Source: HXMU1420-13 sp965228545
GTDB lineage: Bacteria; Bacteroidota; Rhodothermia; Balneolales; Balneolaceae
Length of the DNA stretch: 64,000 nt
Assembly (NCBI GenBank): GCA_965228545.1
Contig: OZ245822.1
Span: 1,302,001 to 1,366,000, forward strand
Reading direction: 5' to 3'
Below, one piece after another: positions 28,420 to 38,183 of this stretch; within the stretch, counting starts at the first letter, position 1; each line of letters begins with the position of its first letter. Under the pieces are notes generated by a model. It saw nothing but the letters and a program-made list of their open reading frames with translations, made no database searches and was not told the DNA's origin. The position numbers and the translations under genes were made by a program.

Positions 28420-29919
28420 TTAAGATTTCTGCGAATTTATTACGATTGTTTGCAAAGCCTTTCCATCAATCGAAATCATCTCTGCTGCACCATCAAGCAT
28501 AATGGAAAGTGTTTTTTCTTGCTCTGTCTGGTTTAATACTAACAGTGCAATGGTGCCATCGGGATTCTGAGCTGCTGTGATCAATAACTCATCGTCGTTG
28601 TGTTGATGTCCGATTCGGTAGGCATCCGGACGAATGAATCGGCTGAAATGAGCCATGGTATAATAAAGCGGAGTGAAGTACACTTCGTCGGCATCCGGAT
28701 CGACAATAACTGGAGCAAGGCACCAATTATTTGCCCAGTTTGGTCCGCCCTGCCGATCTAGCACCATATTCCAATCAACCCAACCATCAACCCAATTATT
28801 AAGCGTACCAATAATGTCGCGTGCATACCGATATACCGGCACATATTTCGGGTGCAAATACTTTTGATCATCCGGTGCCCAATCCCAACCCCAATCGGTT
28901 GCTTCTTTCGCCCAGTACCAATTATCGTCTTTCCAGCGAGGTACATCTGCATCGGCGGTTGCTTCGGTTTGGATTAAATATTTATCCGGTGCAACTCGAT
29001 GAGCGTATTGAAGTGCTTCTTCGAACACATCGTAAGTACTTGCATACCAGTGGATCGCGGTTCCATCAAAGTATTTTGCGGCTTCATAATCGCCATACAT
29101 TACATCTACCCATTCTTCCAGGTGATCACGGTTTTGATCGTAGCCCAATAGCACAACTTCCGGATGGGTTTTTTCGAGTTGTGGACCCAAATGATTTTTC
29201 ACAAACTCGTTCATTTCTTCGGCGGTGTAGTGCATACTTTCCCAGTTTTCTCCATTTCCAAGTGGTTCGTTTTCCACGGTGATTCCCCATATATCAATGC
29301 CTTGCGCCGCATACGCATCTATATATTTTGAAAAGAAGAGTGCCCAGGTGTCGTAGTATTGGGGCAACAATTTTCCGCCTTTCCATGCATTATTGTCTTT
29401 CATCCAGATGGGGGCAGTCCATGGCGAGGATATAATCTTAAATCCATCCTGCGATATTTCCATTGCCTCTTTTATCATGGGGATGATATCGTCCATGTCT
29501 TCTTCAATCGAGAAATTCTCCAAGTTTACGTCGCCCGGAACCGGTGCGTAGGAGTAATTACCCAGAGAAAAATCACTTGAATTCACGTGTGTACGAGTGA
29601 GCGAATATCTGGCTCCACTTTCACCAAAGTAGGCCTCAAGAATGGTTGCACGATTTTTTTCACTCAACTGATTGAGTAGATACGCGCTGGATTCGGTAAA
29701 TGATCCCCCAAATCCTGTGATTTTCTGAAATCTCTCTTCCGGATTTAACCGTATTTCAACCACATTTTCACCAATATTAAATGTGGTTTTTTGAGTGAGT
29801 TGATTACCTGCGGCAGAAGTCTCAAATACTTCGAGGTTCATATTTTTGTCGTTTGAACAGTTAATTCCAATTAGCGCAATCAACAGGAGCAGGCAGAAGG
29901 AGATCGAACGTGAATTCAT
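28420..29919 (-). CDS. GH30-family glucanase lipoprotein
   Basis: 499 residues with lipobox (IGINC, Cys21). GH30 hallmarks: FGGSFTESSAYLL, acid/base Glu218 in TVENEP, nucleophile Glu319 in YLIQTEA, and C-terminal beta-sandwich residues ending IVINSQKS. Closest expected activities are beta-1,6-glucanase or beta-glucosidase. In a laminarin locus a beta-1,6-branch remover fits well. Stop-to-start distance to the upstream GH17 lipoprotein is 1 base. Located at the periplasm or cell surface. Confidence 0.88.
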   Translation of the reverse strand: MNSRSISFCLLLLIALIGINCSNDKNMNLEVFETSAAGNQLTQKTTFNIGENVVEIRLNPEERFQKITGFGGSFTESSAYLLNQLSEKNRATILEAYFGESGARYSLTRTHVNSSDFSLGNYSYAPVPGDVNLENFSIEEDMDDIIPMIKEAMEISQDGFKIISSPWTAPIWMKDNNAWKGGKLLPQYYDTWALFFSKYIDAYAAQGIDIWGITVENEPLGNGENWESMHYTAEEMNEFVKNHLGPQLEKTHPEVVLLGYDQNRDHLEEWVDVMYGDYEAAKYFDGTAIHWYASTYDVFEEALQYAHRVAPDKYLIQTEATADADVPRWKDDNWYWAKEATDWGWDWAPDDQKYLHPKYVPVYRYARDIIGTLNNWVDGWVDWNMVLDRQGGPNWANNWCLAPVIVDPDADEVYFTPLYYTMAHFSRFIRPDAYRIGHQHNDDELLITAAQNPDGTIALLVLNQTEQEKTLSIMLDGAAEMISIDGKALQTIVINSQKS

Positions 29920-29920
29920 A

Positions 29921-31219
29921 TCACTCCTCTTCGCTCAGGCGTTGTTGGATTTCTTCGTCGGTTGGTGGAACCAGCACCGTTTCCATCATGGCATCATAGT
30001 TACCGCCGAAAGTTTTGGTGATGGGTTTTCCATCTCGGGTCAATCCTTCAAAAACGCCTTCATCCACTAAATCCCATATCGCATATTTTGCCTCAGAGTT
30101 TAGATTGATTAAACCAAAGTGGTTTTCTGATCCCAATGGATTCATTGCATCTTTCCATTGCTCATCAAAAGCCTCGAAGTAGAAAATCGAAATATTGTTT
30201 TCGTCGCCCCATGCTCTGATTTCATCATGGTATTTCCCCGATTTGTACTCGTCGATTGCATTGGCTCCACCTTTGCCATAAAACTCGTTGGAAATGGTTG
30301 CCCAGCCTGTTTCACCAATATGAACCGGTTTATCCACGCCTATACTCTTCATGTAATTAACCACGCTGTAGTACTGATCTTCGGAATATTGCAGGGCACG
30401 CGCCATAGCATTATCTATTTTTTCCATATCGGTTAGATCTTCTTCTTCGGCACGAACTCCCCAAAACTGTGGATTGTAATGCGTATCGTGCATGGGATAA
30501 GTGTGTACTGATAAGAAATCAACGGCACGGATAAGCGAGTCTAGCGCTGGTTTGTGATAACTTTCACTTCCGCCCCCCCAACTTGCAAAATTATCGGAGC
30601 TGGTGATCCATAAATTTTCCGGTAATTCGCCATTATCACGCATTTTGCGCAAATGATTCACCCACTTAAGAATGATAGTTGGTTCTACATAATATTCGGT
30701 AGCCCAATGAACCATGGCTTCGTTACCCACGGCAATTATCTTCACAATGTCGGGGTATTGATTGGCTAGTTCAGCAGCACGTGCAATTTCTGTACTATTT
30801 CTTGGCGCATCTTGATTTCTGATGCGATCCGGTTCGTCGGTCCATGCATTTTTAGCATCAATCCATGCACCAAGCATCACGTACATTTCGAAAGTATCAT
30901 CTTCTTTTTTCAGTTCGTCTATGGCTTTTAGCGCGTTGGAGGCGTGAGGTAAATGCACATTGTAGGTTCGTATAAGCTTAATTCCCATCGCCTGAAGAAT
31001 GCGCATATCCTCTTTCAGTTCTTCGATGGTAGGCTGAATATCTCGGGTATTTTCACGGTACCCGCCATACGAAATGGCTTGGTACTCATTATTCCCCAAA
31101 ATTTCTTCGGCTGTCTTATTTCTATTATCCATAGATGATTGAGATCGGTTTTCGCATGAAATACTTAGTAGCGATACTAAAAAGAAAATCAATATATGAT
31201 GAAATGTACGCATGCCCAC
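29921..31219 (-). CDS. GH17-family glucanase lipoprotein
   Basis: 432 residues, lipobox LLSISC (Cys22). TIM barrel with acid/base Glu167 (IAVGNEAM) and nucleophile Glu303 (HIGETGW); FLSVHTYPMHD resembles the ISIHSYP strand of the signal-less GH17 at 24159. Predicted beta-1,3-glucanase acting outside the inner membrane. C-terminal about 45 residues (GLTRDGKPITKTFGG onward) are outside the core domain. Lies between GH30 and the phosphorylase gene, with gaps of 1 and 6 bp. Confidence 0.85.
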   Translation of the reverse strand: MGMRTFHHILIFFLVSLLSISCENRSQSSMDNRNKTAEEILGNNEYQAISYGGYRENTRDIQPTIEELKEDMRILQAMGIKLIRTYNVHLPHASNALKAIDELKKEDDTFEMYVMLGAWIDAKNAWTDEPDRIRNQDAPRNSTEIARAAELANQYPDIVKIIAVGNEAMVHWATEYYVEPTIILKWVNHLRKMRDNGELPENLWITSSDNFASWGGGSESYHKPALDSLIRAVDFLSVHTYPMHDTHYNPQFWGVRAEEEDLTDMEKIDNAMARALQYSEDQYYSVVNYMKSIGVDKPVHIGETGWATISNEFYGKGGANAIDEYKSGKYHDEIRAWGDENNISIFYFEAFDEQWKDAMNPLGSENHFGLINLNSEAKYAIWDLVDEGVFEGLTRDGKPITKTFGGNYDAMMETVLVPPTDEEIQQRLSEEE

Positions 31220-31225
31220 CTCTGC

Positions 31226-34200
31226 CTAGGTTTTGTTAATTCTGTGTTCGCTGATTGATACTTTCAACTTGGTAACTTCACCGGTTCGCCCAAAAATCAT
31301 GGCGCTGATAGCCTTATCAAGCGAACGACCACTAAATGATTGAGAAGCTCCATTCTTCAAGTACGCTTCTATCCCATCCTGTTCTTCGATCTTGTAGATT
31401 ACAGGAACCTGGCAATAACTGAATGCAAGTGCATTTTTTGGAACCACAACTTCAACTGCATTACCATCAATATTGGTAATTTGATAGCTGCCGGGTTCGG
31501 TTACAAATTCTGATTTTCGGAGTAATACAGGATTAAAACTCAGGATTCCATCCTCCACTTCTATTCCGAGTTCACCAATTCTGGCGAGGATGTCTTCCTT
31601 CACTTGCCCGGTCATTCCCGGTTGCTGTGCTCCGCGATGGTAAGGCGTATGCGAATACGGATCGGTTGGGAAAGCACCATACACTTCCGGTGATTTATGA
31701 ATCCCAATGCCTTCGCCTATTTCATAGAAATGAGCTGCAAGCTGGTTTTTTATGGAATCATCAACATCTGTCTTCTCTGCCTGATCACAAACTTCGTACG
31801 CTGCCAGGTACAACTTCGAAACCATGTGCCAGTAAATAGATCCCAAACCTTCGTAACCATAAAAGGTGCCGGAACGACCGGTAAAGGCTTTGTGATTGAA
31901 CACTTTTTCGAATGCAGATAAAATCTGAGCACGATCTTTTTCTGCAAGTGGCTCAAATTCAGTTCCATTTAATGCCTCAAGAGCGGCTTCCAGATCGTTG
32001 GCGTTTTTGAAATTGCCATTGAAATGATATCCACCGTTTACATCTTTGCTTACTATTCGCCGATCACCTTCTTCCACCATTTTAGTAAGTAGTTCAGAAT
32101 TCTGGACGGCTGATTCCGGTAGATTATTACGATCTAAGAATCCGGGTAATTCTTTGTTTGGATACAAGATATAGCTTTCTTGATCTTGTCTATAAAGTGA
32201 GCTTTCCTTTAGAGCATCTAATACGTTCAGCGATTCTTCAGCTTTTAAATACCCCGAACTCAACACGGCAACCTGACCTTCCAACATTTCATCTAGATAG
32301 GAAATACTGATCCCATCACCTTCTATGCTCATGATGTTATACGCGTGATACAAATCATCTTCGCGCTTATTCGATCGGATGGAATGTTCAAGGTACTCGT
32401 TGGTGATGCTAGTAAAATCTCGTACTTCAGAAATGGAAAGAGGAGTTAATTCGCCTGAAAATCCGTTATTATAAATTGTGTTTCTATAATTAGCAGCCGC
32501 TACACCGAGTGCATCGGTTACTGTTTTTCGTTGCACATCATTTACATCACCCTCAAGCAAGCCTCGATGATGAACAAGAGTGGACAAGATTGAAGTAAAA
32601 CATTCCTTAAGCTCAACAGAAATCCCCACCTCATTGTTATCAACTTTCTCAAGAACTTGTTGCAGGTGCGACAAAAACCGACGTAAGTAATAAAGAGTTA
32701 CCATCGATACACCATTACCCACAAGTGCATTATTCGCATCATTCCACTCGGGGCGTTGCGTGTTCATCCAGATACCGCCTTCGGGGATAAAATTCGAAAC
32801 TTTAGCCAACGTAGTTGCTAATAACTTCTCTAATAAACTAACCCTGTGAATCTCAGATTTCTGGTTGGTAAGCAGCGCACCGTCTGCTCCAATTTCGGCT
32901 ACTTTTTCGCGAATAACCTCATCCGAATCAGCATCGAAATCGATGGTATCTTTCGGATTCTTAGCAATATCTTCGTAGCTTTTAATTCGATAAGGAACAT
33001 TGGCATACACAAATACATCTTCATCCATTAACGCCGGGAAAGCATCGGGTTGATGCTTCTCATACAGCTCAAGGAATTTGAGCAAATAGATGATTTGGTG
33101 ATCGCCCCAATATCCAATGTACGACCATGGATCATCCGGCTCGATGGTTTCCCAATCAAAGCCGCCTTTGGTTACTCGATAAGGATTGTAGCCATCAAAG
33201 GTTGTTGCGTTTAAAAACTTGAAAATCATGCCTTCCAAAAACTTTGGATAAGCGTGCGCTAAGGCCTCCCAGTTTTGAAAGATATCGCGCCAATTGCCTT
33301 CGTAATCAAGTACTTTCGTTCCGTCTTCGTTATGGGTGTTTATAGAAAATCGGTTCCAGGGACGACTTGGATCGCCATGTCGACGACTGAATTTGAGTGG
33401 TAAATACTCTTTAGCCAACCTAACTAAATCGGCATCATTCATTGCTTCTATTCGTTCTAGCAGTAATGCTTGATCAAACGCTTGTGGTAAGCCTTCAATG
33501 AGTGTTCGGTTTCGATTGAATGTTGGTTTGCTGGCATTTTTCAGATAGTTGGCAAAATCGGTTTTCTCGATTTGATAGTGGTGATCAAAAATACCTCCAC
33601 GCATTATATTGAAGAGCACATTCGAGTAATGTCTGGCATCTTTTAATTCATCAGAACTAAGTTGCATTCCATCAGATTCAGCAACCAGATTTTTTAACTT
33701 TCTAGTGCCTTCTTCCACGTTTTCATCCACTGTTCGCTGGAGTTCATACACATCAGCCTTAATCTGTTCGTTCAGAGCAATAGTACTGGCGTGATTTTGG
33801 TTCACATTGGCAATTATATTCCATGTCGCAAAAGTATTGGCTGCCACATTGAAATCTGAACAGATGAAATACGCACCTTTTTCACCTTTTACATCATTCT
33901 CGCCATGTATTTTAGCACCATTTCTAAACGCTTCTAACTGAAGGGAAGAAACTAAATAGGTGGGATTGCTTAGTCCGGTTGACCAAACCACATTGGCTTT
34001 TAATGCTTCACTCGGTTCAGCTTTATCAACAGGAATAGCGCTTAGCGCATAAATTCCTAACCCGGTTTCCGCTATCAGCTCAGAACGCTTATACGCATCC
34101 AGTAAGTTACTAGATCGAACCTGTAAATCGCTGTTTACACTTGCAGGTAGAACATTTTGAAGTCCATCAAGTACGGTTAACTCGCATCCATCATCCGAAT

Positions 34201-34693
34201 GATTTTGAATGGTAGATGTACGAACAAAGCCGTAGTTGTTGCTCGATTTCCATTCGTACCGAAATGAAAGATTCAGATCATGATTAATCTCTTCGAATAA
34301 TATTTTGTTTCCCCATCGGCTTTTATACAGATTCTGTGAAGTTTTATACCTATGTGCATCACGTTTCGAGAAAGGCTCCCAAACTAATACTTCCGCCTTT
34401 TTCCGAACTTGAATGATGGTTTTTGCCCCGGTGATGTCAGCCGCTTCTGTAATCTTGTCGTCGGTGTAATAAGGAAACAAGGCGTATTCCGAATTTTTTC
34501 GGCCTGCAGAAATGCCGCCATTGCTTGAGATAAACATCCAGTGATTAGAATCACTAACAATGCTCATAAAAAAAGGACGAATCTGATCAGAATTCGAAAT
34601 TTTAAAATAGGGCTCGTTATTTATGGTTACTGCTTCCAAATTTATTTGTCCCGATTTGGTATCCCTCTCATTTGGGTTGGATGAGTTATTCAT
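31226..34693 (-). CDS. Probable GH149/GH94-like beta-1,3-glucan phosphorylase
   Basis: 1155 residues, no signal peptide, so cytoplasmic. The long N-terminal beta-rich part (SNGGISAGRKNSEYALFPYY) and later alpha/alpha toroid segment (DDPWSYIGYWGDHQ, EGGIWMNTQRPEWNDANNAL) recall GH94-like phosphorylases, and the length and neighbours fit GH149, whose members cleave beta-1,3-glucan with phosphate to glucose-1-phosphate. I assign this by recollection of family features plus context; a GH94-like relative of other specificity cannot be excluded. Adjacent to GH17 genes, consistent with phosphorolysis of imported oligosaccharides. Confidence 0.65.
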   Translation of the reverse strand: MNNSSNPNERDTKSGQINLEAVTINNEPYFKISNSDQIRPFFMSIVSDSNHWMFISSNGGISAGRKNSEYALFPYYTDDKITEAADITGAKTIIQVRKKAEVLVWEPFSKRDAHRYKTSQNLYKSRWGNKILFEEINHDLNLSFRYEWKSSNNYGFVRTSTIQNHSDDGCELTVLDGLQNVLPASVNSDLQVRSSNLLDAYKRSELIAETGLGIYALSAIPVDKAEPSEALKANVVWSTGLSNPTYLVSSLQLEAFRNGAKIHGENDVKGEKGAYFICSDFNVAANTFATWNIIANVNQNHASTIALNEQIKADVYELQRTVDENVEEGTRKLKNLVAESDGMQLSSDELKDARHYSNVLFNIMRGGIFDHHYQIEKTDFANYLKNASKPTFNRNRTLIEGLPQAFDQALLLERIEAMNDADLVRLAKEYLPLKFSRRHGDPSRPWNRFSINTHNEDGTKVLDYEGNWRDIFQNWEALAHAYPKFLEGMIFKFLNATTFDGYNPYRVTKGGFDWETIEPDDPWSYIGYWGDHQIIYLLKFLELYEKHQPDAFPALMDEDVFVYANVPYRIKSYEDIAKNPKDTIDFDADSDEVIREKVAEIGADGALLTNQKSEIHRVSLLEKLLATTLAKVSNFIPEGGIWMNTQRPEWNDANNALVGNGVSMVTLYYLRRFLSHLQQVLEKVDNNEVGISVELKECFTSILSTLVHHRGLLEGDVNDVQRKTVTDALGVAAANYRNTIYNNGFSGELTPLSISEVRDFTSITNEYLEHSIRSNKREDDLYHAYNIMSIEGDGISISYLDEMLEGQVAVLSSGYLKAEESLNVLDALKESSLYRQDQESYILYPNKELPGFLDRNNLPESAVQNSELLTKMVEEGDRRIVSKDVNGGYHFNGNFKNANDLEAALEALNGTEFEPLAEKDRAQILSAFEKVFNHKAFTGRSGTFYGYEGLGSIYWHMVSKLYLAAYEVCDQAEKTDVDDSIKNQLAAHFYEIGEGIGIHKSPEVYGAFPTDPYSHTPYHRGAQQPGMTGQVKEDILARIGELGIEVEDGILSFNPVLLRKSEFVTEPGSYQITNIDGNAVEVVVPKNALAFSYCQVPVIYKIEEQDGIEAYLKNGASQSFSGRSLDKAISAMIFGRTGEVTKLKVSISEHRINKT

Positions 34694-34763
34694 CAGAAAT
34701 TTTGTATTTGTGTATGAGTGTTTTAATTCAATTAAACTATGTGTTGTTTATCACTTACCCCAA

Positions 34764-35600
34764 TTAACCATCGTGTGCATAAACACGAACATAATCTACG
34801 TACATGGCTTGAGGAAATGGAGTACTGCTGTTTGGCGAGCCTACAAAAGACCCTCCAACTGCAACGTTTAGAATGATGTAGAATACATTGTCGTTAAACA
34901 CCCACTCTCCGTTTACATCGGCAGGAGTGATTTCATTATACATTTCATCATCTACGTAATATCGGATAAAATCAGGCCCCCATTCGATGGCAAATACATG
35001 AAACTCGGAATCGAAACGACCTGATCGAAGGGAATATTCGTCGGTTACGGCTTGCCCTGCAGAATATCCCGGACCATGCACACTTCCATGAATAATAGTG
35101 GGCTGCTGTCCTCGATATTCCATGATATCAATCTCGCCAATTTGTGGCCAGATTACGGAACCGTTTGAGTCATCTCCCAGCAACCAAAAAGCAGGCCAAA
35201 TGCCCTGCCCAAAGGGCAGCATAATTCGTGCTTCGTACCTACCATACGTTCGCTCGAATAAACCACGGGTTAGTATTTTAGCAGACGTATACCCCGATCC
35301 GTTAAAATTTTCCTTTCTAGCGGTTATCTCGAGCATTCCATTTTCAACCTTAATGTTTTCTGAACGATCGGTATAGTATTGTAGCTCGTTATTTCCCCAT
35401 CCAGGAGTACCAAAAATTTCTACACCCGTTCCTATATCAAACAGCCATTTGGTTGTGTCGATGGAACCTTCGGTGTCAAATTCGTCCGACCAAACTAACG
35501 TATTAAATTCATTTTCGGGTTCGTTATTACTTTCCGTACATGCTTGAAAAACAAACATGCAGGAAAGTAAAACGGTACTTATGATTCTGAATTTTTTCAT
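34764..35600 (-). CDS. GH16 laminarinase lipoprotein
   Basis: 278 residues. Lipobox VFQAC (Cys21), then a single GH16 jelly roll with the catalytic ExDxxE motif GEIDIMEY (nucleophile Glu156, acid/base Glu161), WSDEF start and WNGVGELQ-like GWGNNELQYYT. The beta-bulge (extra Met in ExDxME) is typical of laminarinases (beta-1,3-glucanases). No CBM attached, but the next upstream gene supplies binding modules. The 70-bp gap to the phosphorylase gene is the largest within the operon. Confidence 0.93.
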   Translation of the reverse strand: MKKFRIISTVLLSCMFVFQACTESNNEPENEFNTLVWSDEFDTEGSIDTTKWLFDIGTGVEIFGTPGWGNNELQYYTDRSENIKVENGMLEITARKENFNGSGYTSAKILTRGLFERTYGRYEARIMLPFGQGIWPAFWLLGDDSNGSVIWPQIGEIDIMEYRGQQPTIIHGSVHGPGYSAGQAVTDEYSLRSGRFDSEFHVFAIEWGPDFIRYYVDDEMYNEITPADVNGEWVFNDNVFYIILNVAVGGSFVGSPNSSTPFPQAMYVDYVRVYAHDG

Positions 35601-35626
35601 CTATATGGGTATAGGATTTGGCGTTA

Positions 35627-38170
35627 CTAATTCTGTGTGATGTTATCGATATAAAACGTTCCGGTGGACGTACCCGGACCATCCATAAAGATGGTTACCC
35701 TCGGGAAAGAGTCGCTTGAAGAGAAATTAAAAGTAAGTTCCTCCCAACCCGAACCGGTATGATTTTGCGCTACTTCTACAAATGCACCCTGATCTACTTC
35801 AATTTTTAACAGAACTGGAATTGCTGAGGTTGAATACACATCCATAGTAATGGTTTGGCCATTTCCGAAATTCAGGTTGTTTTCCAGATCAAAATAGATG
35901 CCTTCCCATTGTGCGCCGGAATTAGTTATTGCCCCAACTTTTGAAGCTGTATTATTTGATCCGGAAATATCTGGATTATCAACTACTTCGTACACGGTAC
36001 CATTGAAGGTGGTTGCCGAGTAGTTTACCTGATCGTCATCAAATGTAATCGGGAGATTTGGCGCGGTTTTTGACCCTCCACCACCACTTGAACCATCGGT
36101 GTAGTAGTAAATGTTGTCAATATATACATCCGAAATGGTGGCATCAGATACGAAGAAAATCAATCCAATCTGATCTTGTGCAGCTAAGTTAAAGTCTGCT
36201 AAAGGCACATCAAAACTAACCCATTCGCCTTCGCGCAGTACGCCAGAACTAAATGTTACCGATCCTGAAGACTCATTATTTCCAACCGAATTTATGAGTT
36301 GAAGTCGGATGAAATCTCCAGAGGTAATTGCTTCGTTCACATAAATATCTACATGAATATGCGTCATTTCGGAGGCATCTACCGGGCTGTTAGTTTGATT
36401 TGGATCTACTCCGGTGCCAATTCCTACAAAGTTCAACGCCGTGTAATGGATAATTCCGTCACCATTTATAACAACGTCTGCACCTTGCGGTCCACCATCA
36501 AATCCGGTTCCACCTTGGGTGGTTTGACCGTCTTGAGTAAAGAAGCCATTGTAATAATCAACGGGTACGTTGGTGTATGCATCACTGAAAATGGATACTA
36601 CACTATCGGGATCAACAGTAGGTACGGGCGCAGTGACAATATCGGCACCGTTTCCGCCACCATTACCGCCTCCGCCTCCATTGGAGCCACCGGAACCGTC
36701 GTTGTAATAGTAGATATTATCTACGTAGATGTCAGAAATGGTGGCATCACTAATAAAGAATATGAGGCCTAAAGCAGAACGATCGGCGAGATTGAAATCT
36801 GCCAAAGGAATATCAAGGCTTAGCCACTCATCAGTTAGAAGTGTGTCTGAATCAAATCTTACCAAACCTGAAGTCTCGACTGCACCTACTCCATTAATCA
36901 ACTGAATGTTGATATAATCGCCAGCGTCAATTGGTTCCTGTACATTAATATCTACATGAAGATGAGTCATATCAGTAGCATCAACCGTTGGATTGGTTTG
37001 ATTTGGATCTACTCCGGTGCCAATACCTACGAAATTCAGTTCTGTGTAATTGATTATTCCATCGCCATCAACTACAATATCAGCGCCCGGAGGACCTCCA
37101 TCAAATCCGGTTCCCCCTAGAGTAGTTTGTCCATCACCATTAAAGAAGCCGTTGTAATAATCAACCGGAACGTTGGTATATGCATCACTAAAGATTGATA
37201 TTACACTATCGGGATCCACGGTGGGTACAGGTGCGGTTTCAAAAGTGCCTTGAGAAATTAGATTTACTGAGCCTGAGGCTTGTACACCTCCCACAGAGGC
37301 CGTTACCGTGGCGTTGCCTTCACCAACTACGGTTATTACCCCTTGGTTATTAACAGTTGCTACCGAGGGATTTGAGGATGAAAAATCGAAATAACCAGGC
37401 CCTACAGTTAACGTAACATCTTCACTTGTTGTAGTTTCATCGGGAAGTGTGATGATGGTATTGAGTGTTTGTTCGAAGTCAGTAATTTGGTAGGTCAAAT
37501 TCACAAAGCTGGAAACTGTTACATCCCTACCGCTTAGAATTGAAGGACGAGGTTGTGCGATATTTCCCAGTTTTTCAAATTTCAGATCATCAATCCAAAA
37601 GCTATAACCTTCACCGTTTTCCGGGTTTTCAGCAAACCAAAACATGCCATCTATCGCCGTTAGTTTTTCAGGCTCTGGAATTGGAATTACGTACTTTTTC
37701 CAGAAGGTGGATAATCGGAGGCTATCAACCCGAACTTCGTAACGGTTGTTACCTTCCAAGCCCTGCCCAAACCCAATGCTGTTTATGGTTCCGGCTTTGG
37801 TTCCTTTCGCATAGAATGTAAGCGCATCGTATTCGCTTAAATTGCGCCCTCCATTTAAATCAATAAAAGCTGCACCTGCATAAGAACCCGATGGATCATC
37901 AGGATTTGGCACGTCGATTCGCATAGAAGCCGTTGAATTATCGAAAGTTACTTCGGTATCTACCTGAAATGCATCAAGTTTGGCAAAACCATCATCGTAT
38001 GGAAAATATTCCAGCCCGGAACTGAATCCATCAATAAAAACATCCGGATTGTTGGTTAGTGATGGTTCACTTAGCCCATCCACAGAGCGTTCACAACCTG
38101 CCATTAAAAAGATGACAAGTAAACCTGCATATAACGAACGAGTCATAATAGTTAAATTTAATTCTTTCAT
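35627..38170 (-). CDS. Multi-domain carbohydrate-binding surface lipoprotein
   Basis: 847 residues. Lipobox (VIFLMAGC) from either Met1 or Met9. Modules: a CBM11-like beta sandwich (about 45-200, ending WIDDLKFEKLG), a BIG_2-type Ig domain (about 215-305, SSNPSVATVNNQGVITVVGEGNATVTA), two tandem similar modules (about 310-480 and 500-675; shared DPDSV SIFSDAYTNVPVDYYNGFF) joined by a Gly/Asn-rich linker, then a last sandwich module (about 690-847). No catalytic residues. Acts presumably as surface glycan-binding protein (SusE/F-like role) of the laminarin system. Similar module occurs in the T9SS protein at 22689. Bases 35601-35626 separate it from GH16. Confidence 0.8.
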   Translation of the reverse strand: MKELNLTIMTRSLYAGLLVIFLMAGCERSVDGLSEPSLTNNPDVFIDGFSSGLEYFPYDDGFAKLDAFQVDTEVTFDNSTASMRIDVPNPDDPSGSYAGAAFIDLNGGRNLSEYDALTFYAKGTKAGTINSIGFGQGLEGNNRYEVRVDSLRLSTFWKKYVIPIPEPEKLTAIDGMFWFAENPENGEGYSFWIDDLKFEKLGNIAQPRPSILSGRDVTVSSFVNLTYQITDFEQTLNTIITLPDETTTSEDVTLTVGPGYFDFSSSNPSVATVNNQGVITVVGEGNATVTASVGGVQASGSVNLISQGTFETAPVPTVDPDSVISIFSDAYTNVPVDYYNGFFNGDGQTTLGGTGFDGGPPGADIVVDGDGIINYTELNFVGIGTGVDPNQTNPTVDATDMTHLHVDINVQEPIDAGDYINIQLINGVGAVETSGLVRFDSDTLLTDEWLSLDIPLADFNLADRSALGLIFFISDATISDIYVDNIYYYNDGSGGSNGGGGGNGGGNGADIVTAPVPTVDPDSVVSIFSDAYTNVPVDYYNGFFTQDGQTTQGGTGFDGGPQGADVVINGDGIIHYTALNFVGIGTGVDPNQTNSPVDASEMTHIHVDIYVNEAITSGDFIRLQLINSVGNNESSGSVTFSSGVLREGEWVSFDVPLADFNLAAQDQIGLIFFVSDATISDVYIDNIYYYTDGSSGGGGSKTAPNLPITFDDDQVNYSATTFNGTVYEVVDNPDISGSNNTASKVGAITNSGAQWEGIYFDLENNLNFGNGQTITMDVYSTSAIPVLLKIEVDQGAFVEVAQNHTGSGWEELTFNFSSSDSFPRVTIFMDGPGTSTGTFYIDNITQN

Positions 38171-38183
38171 TTACTTATCTCTT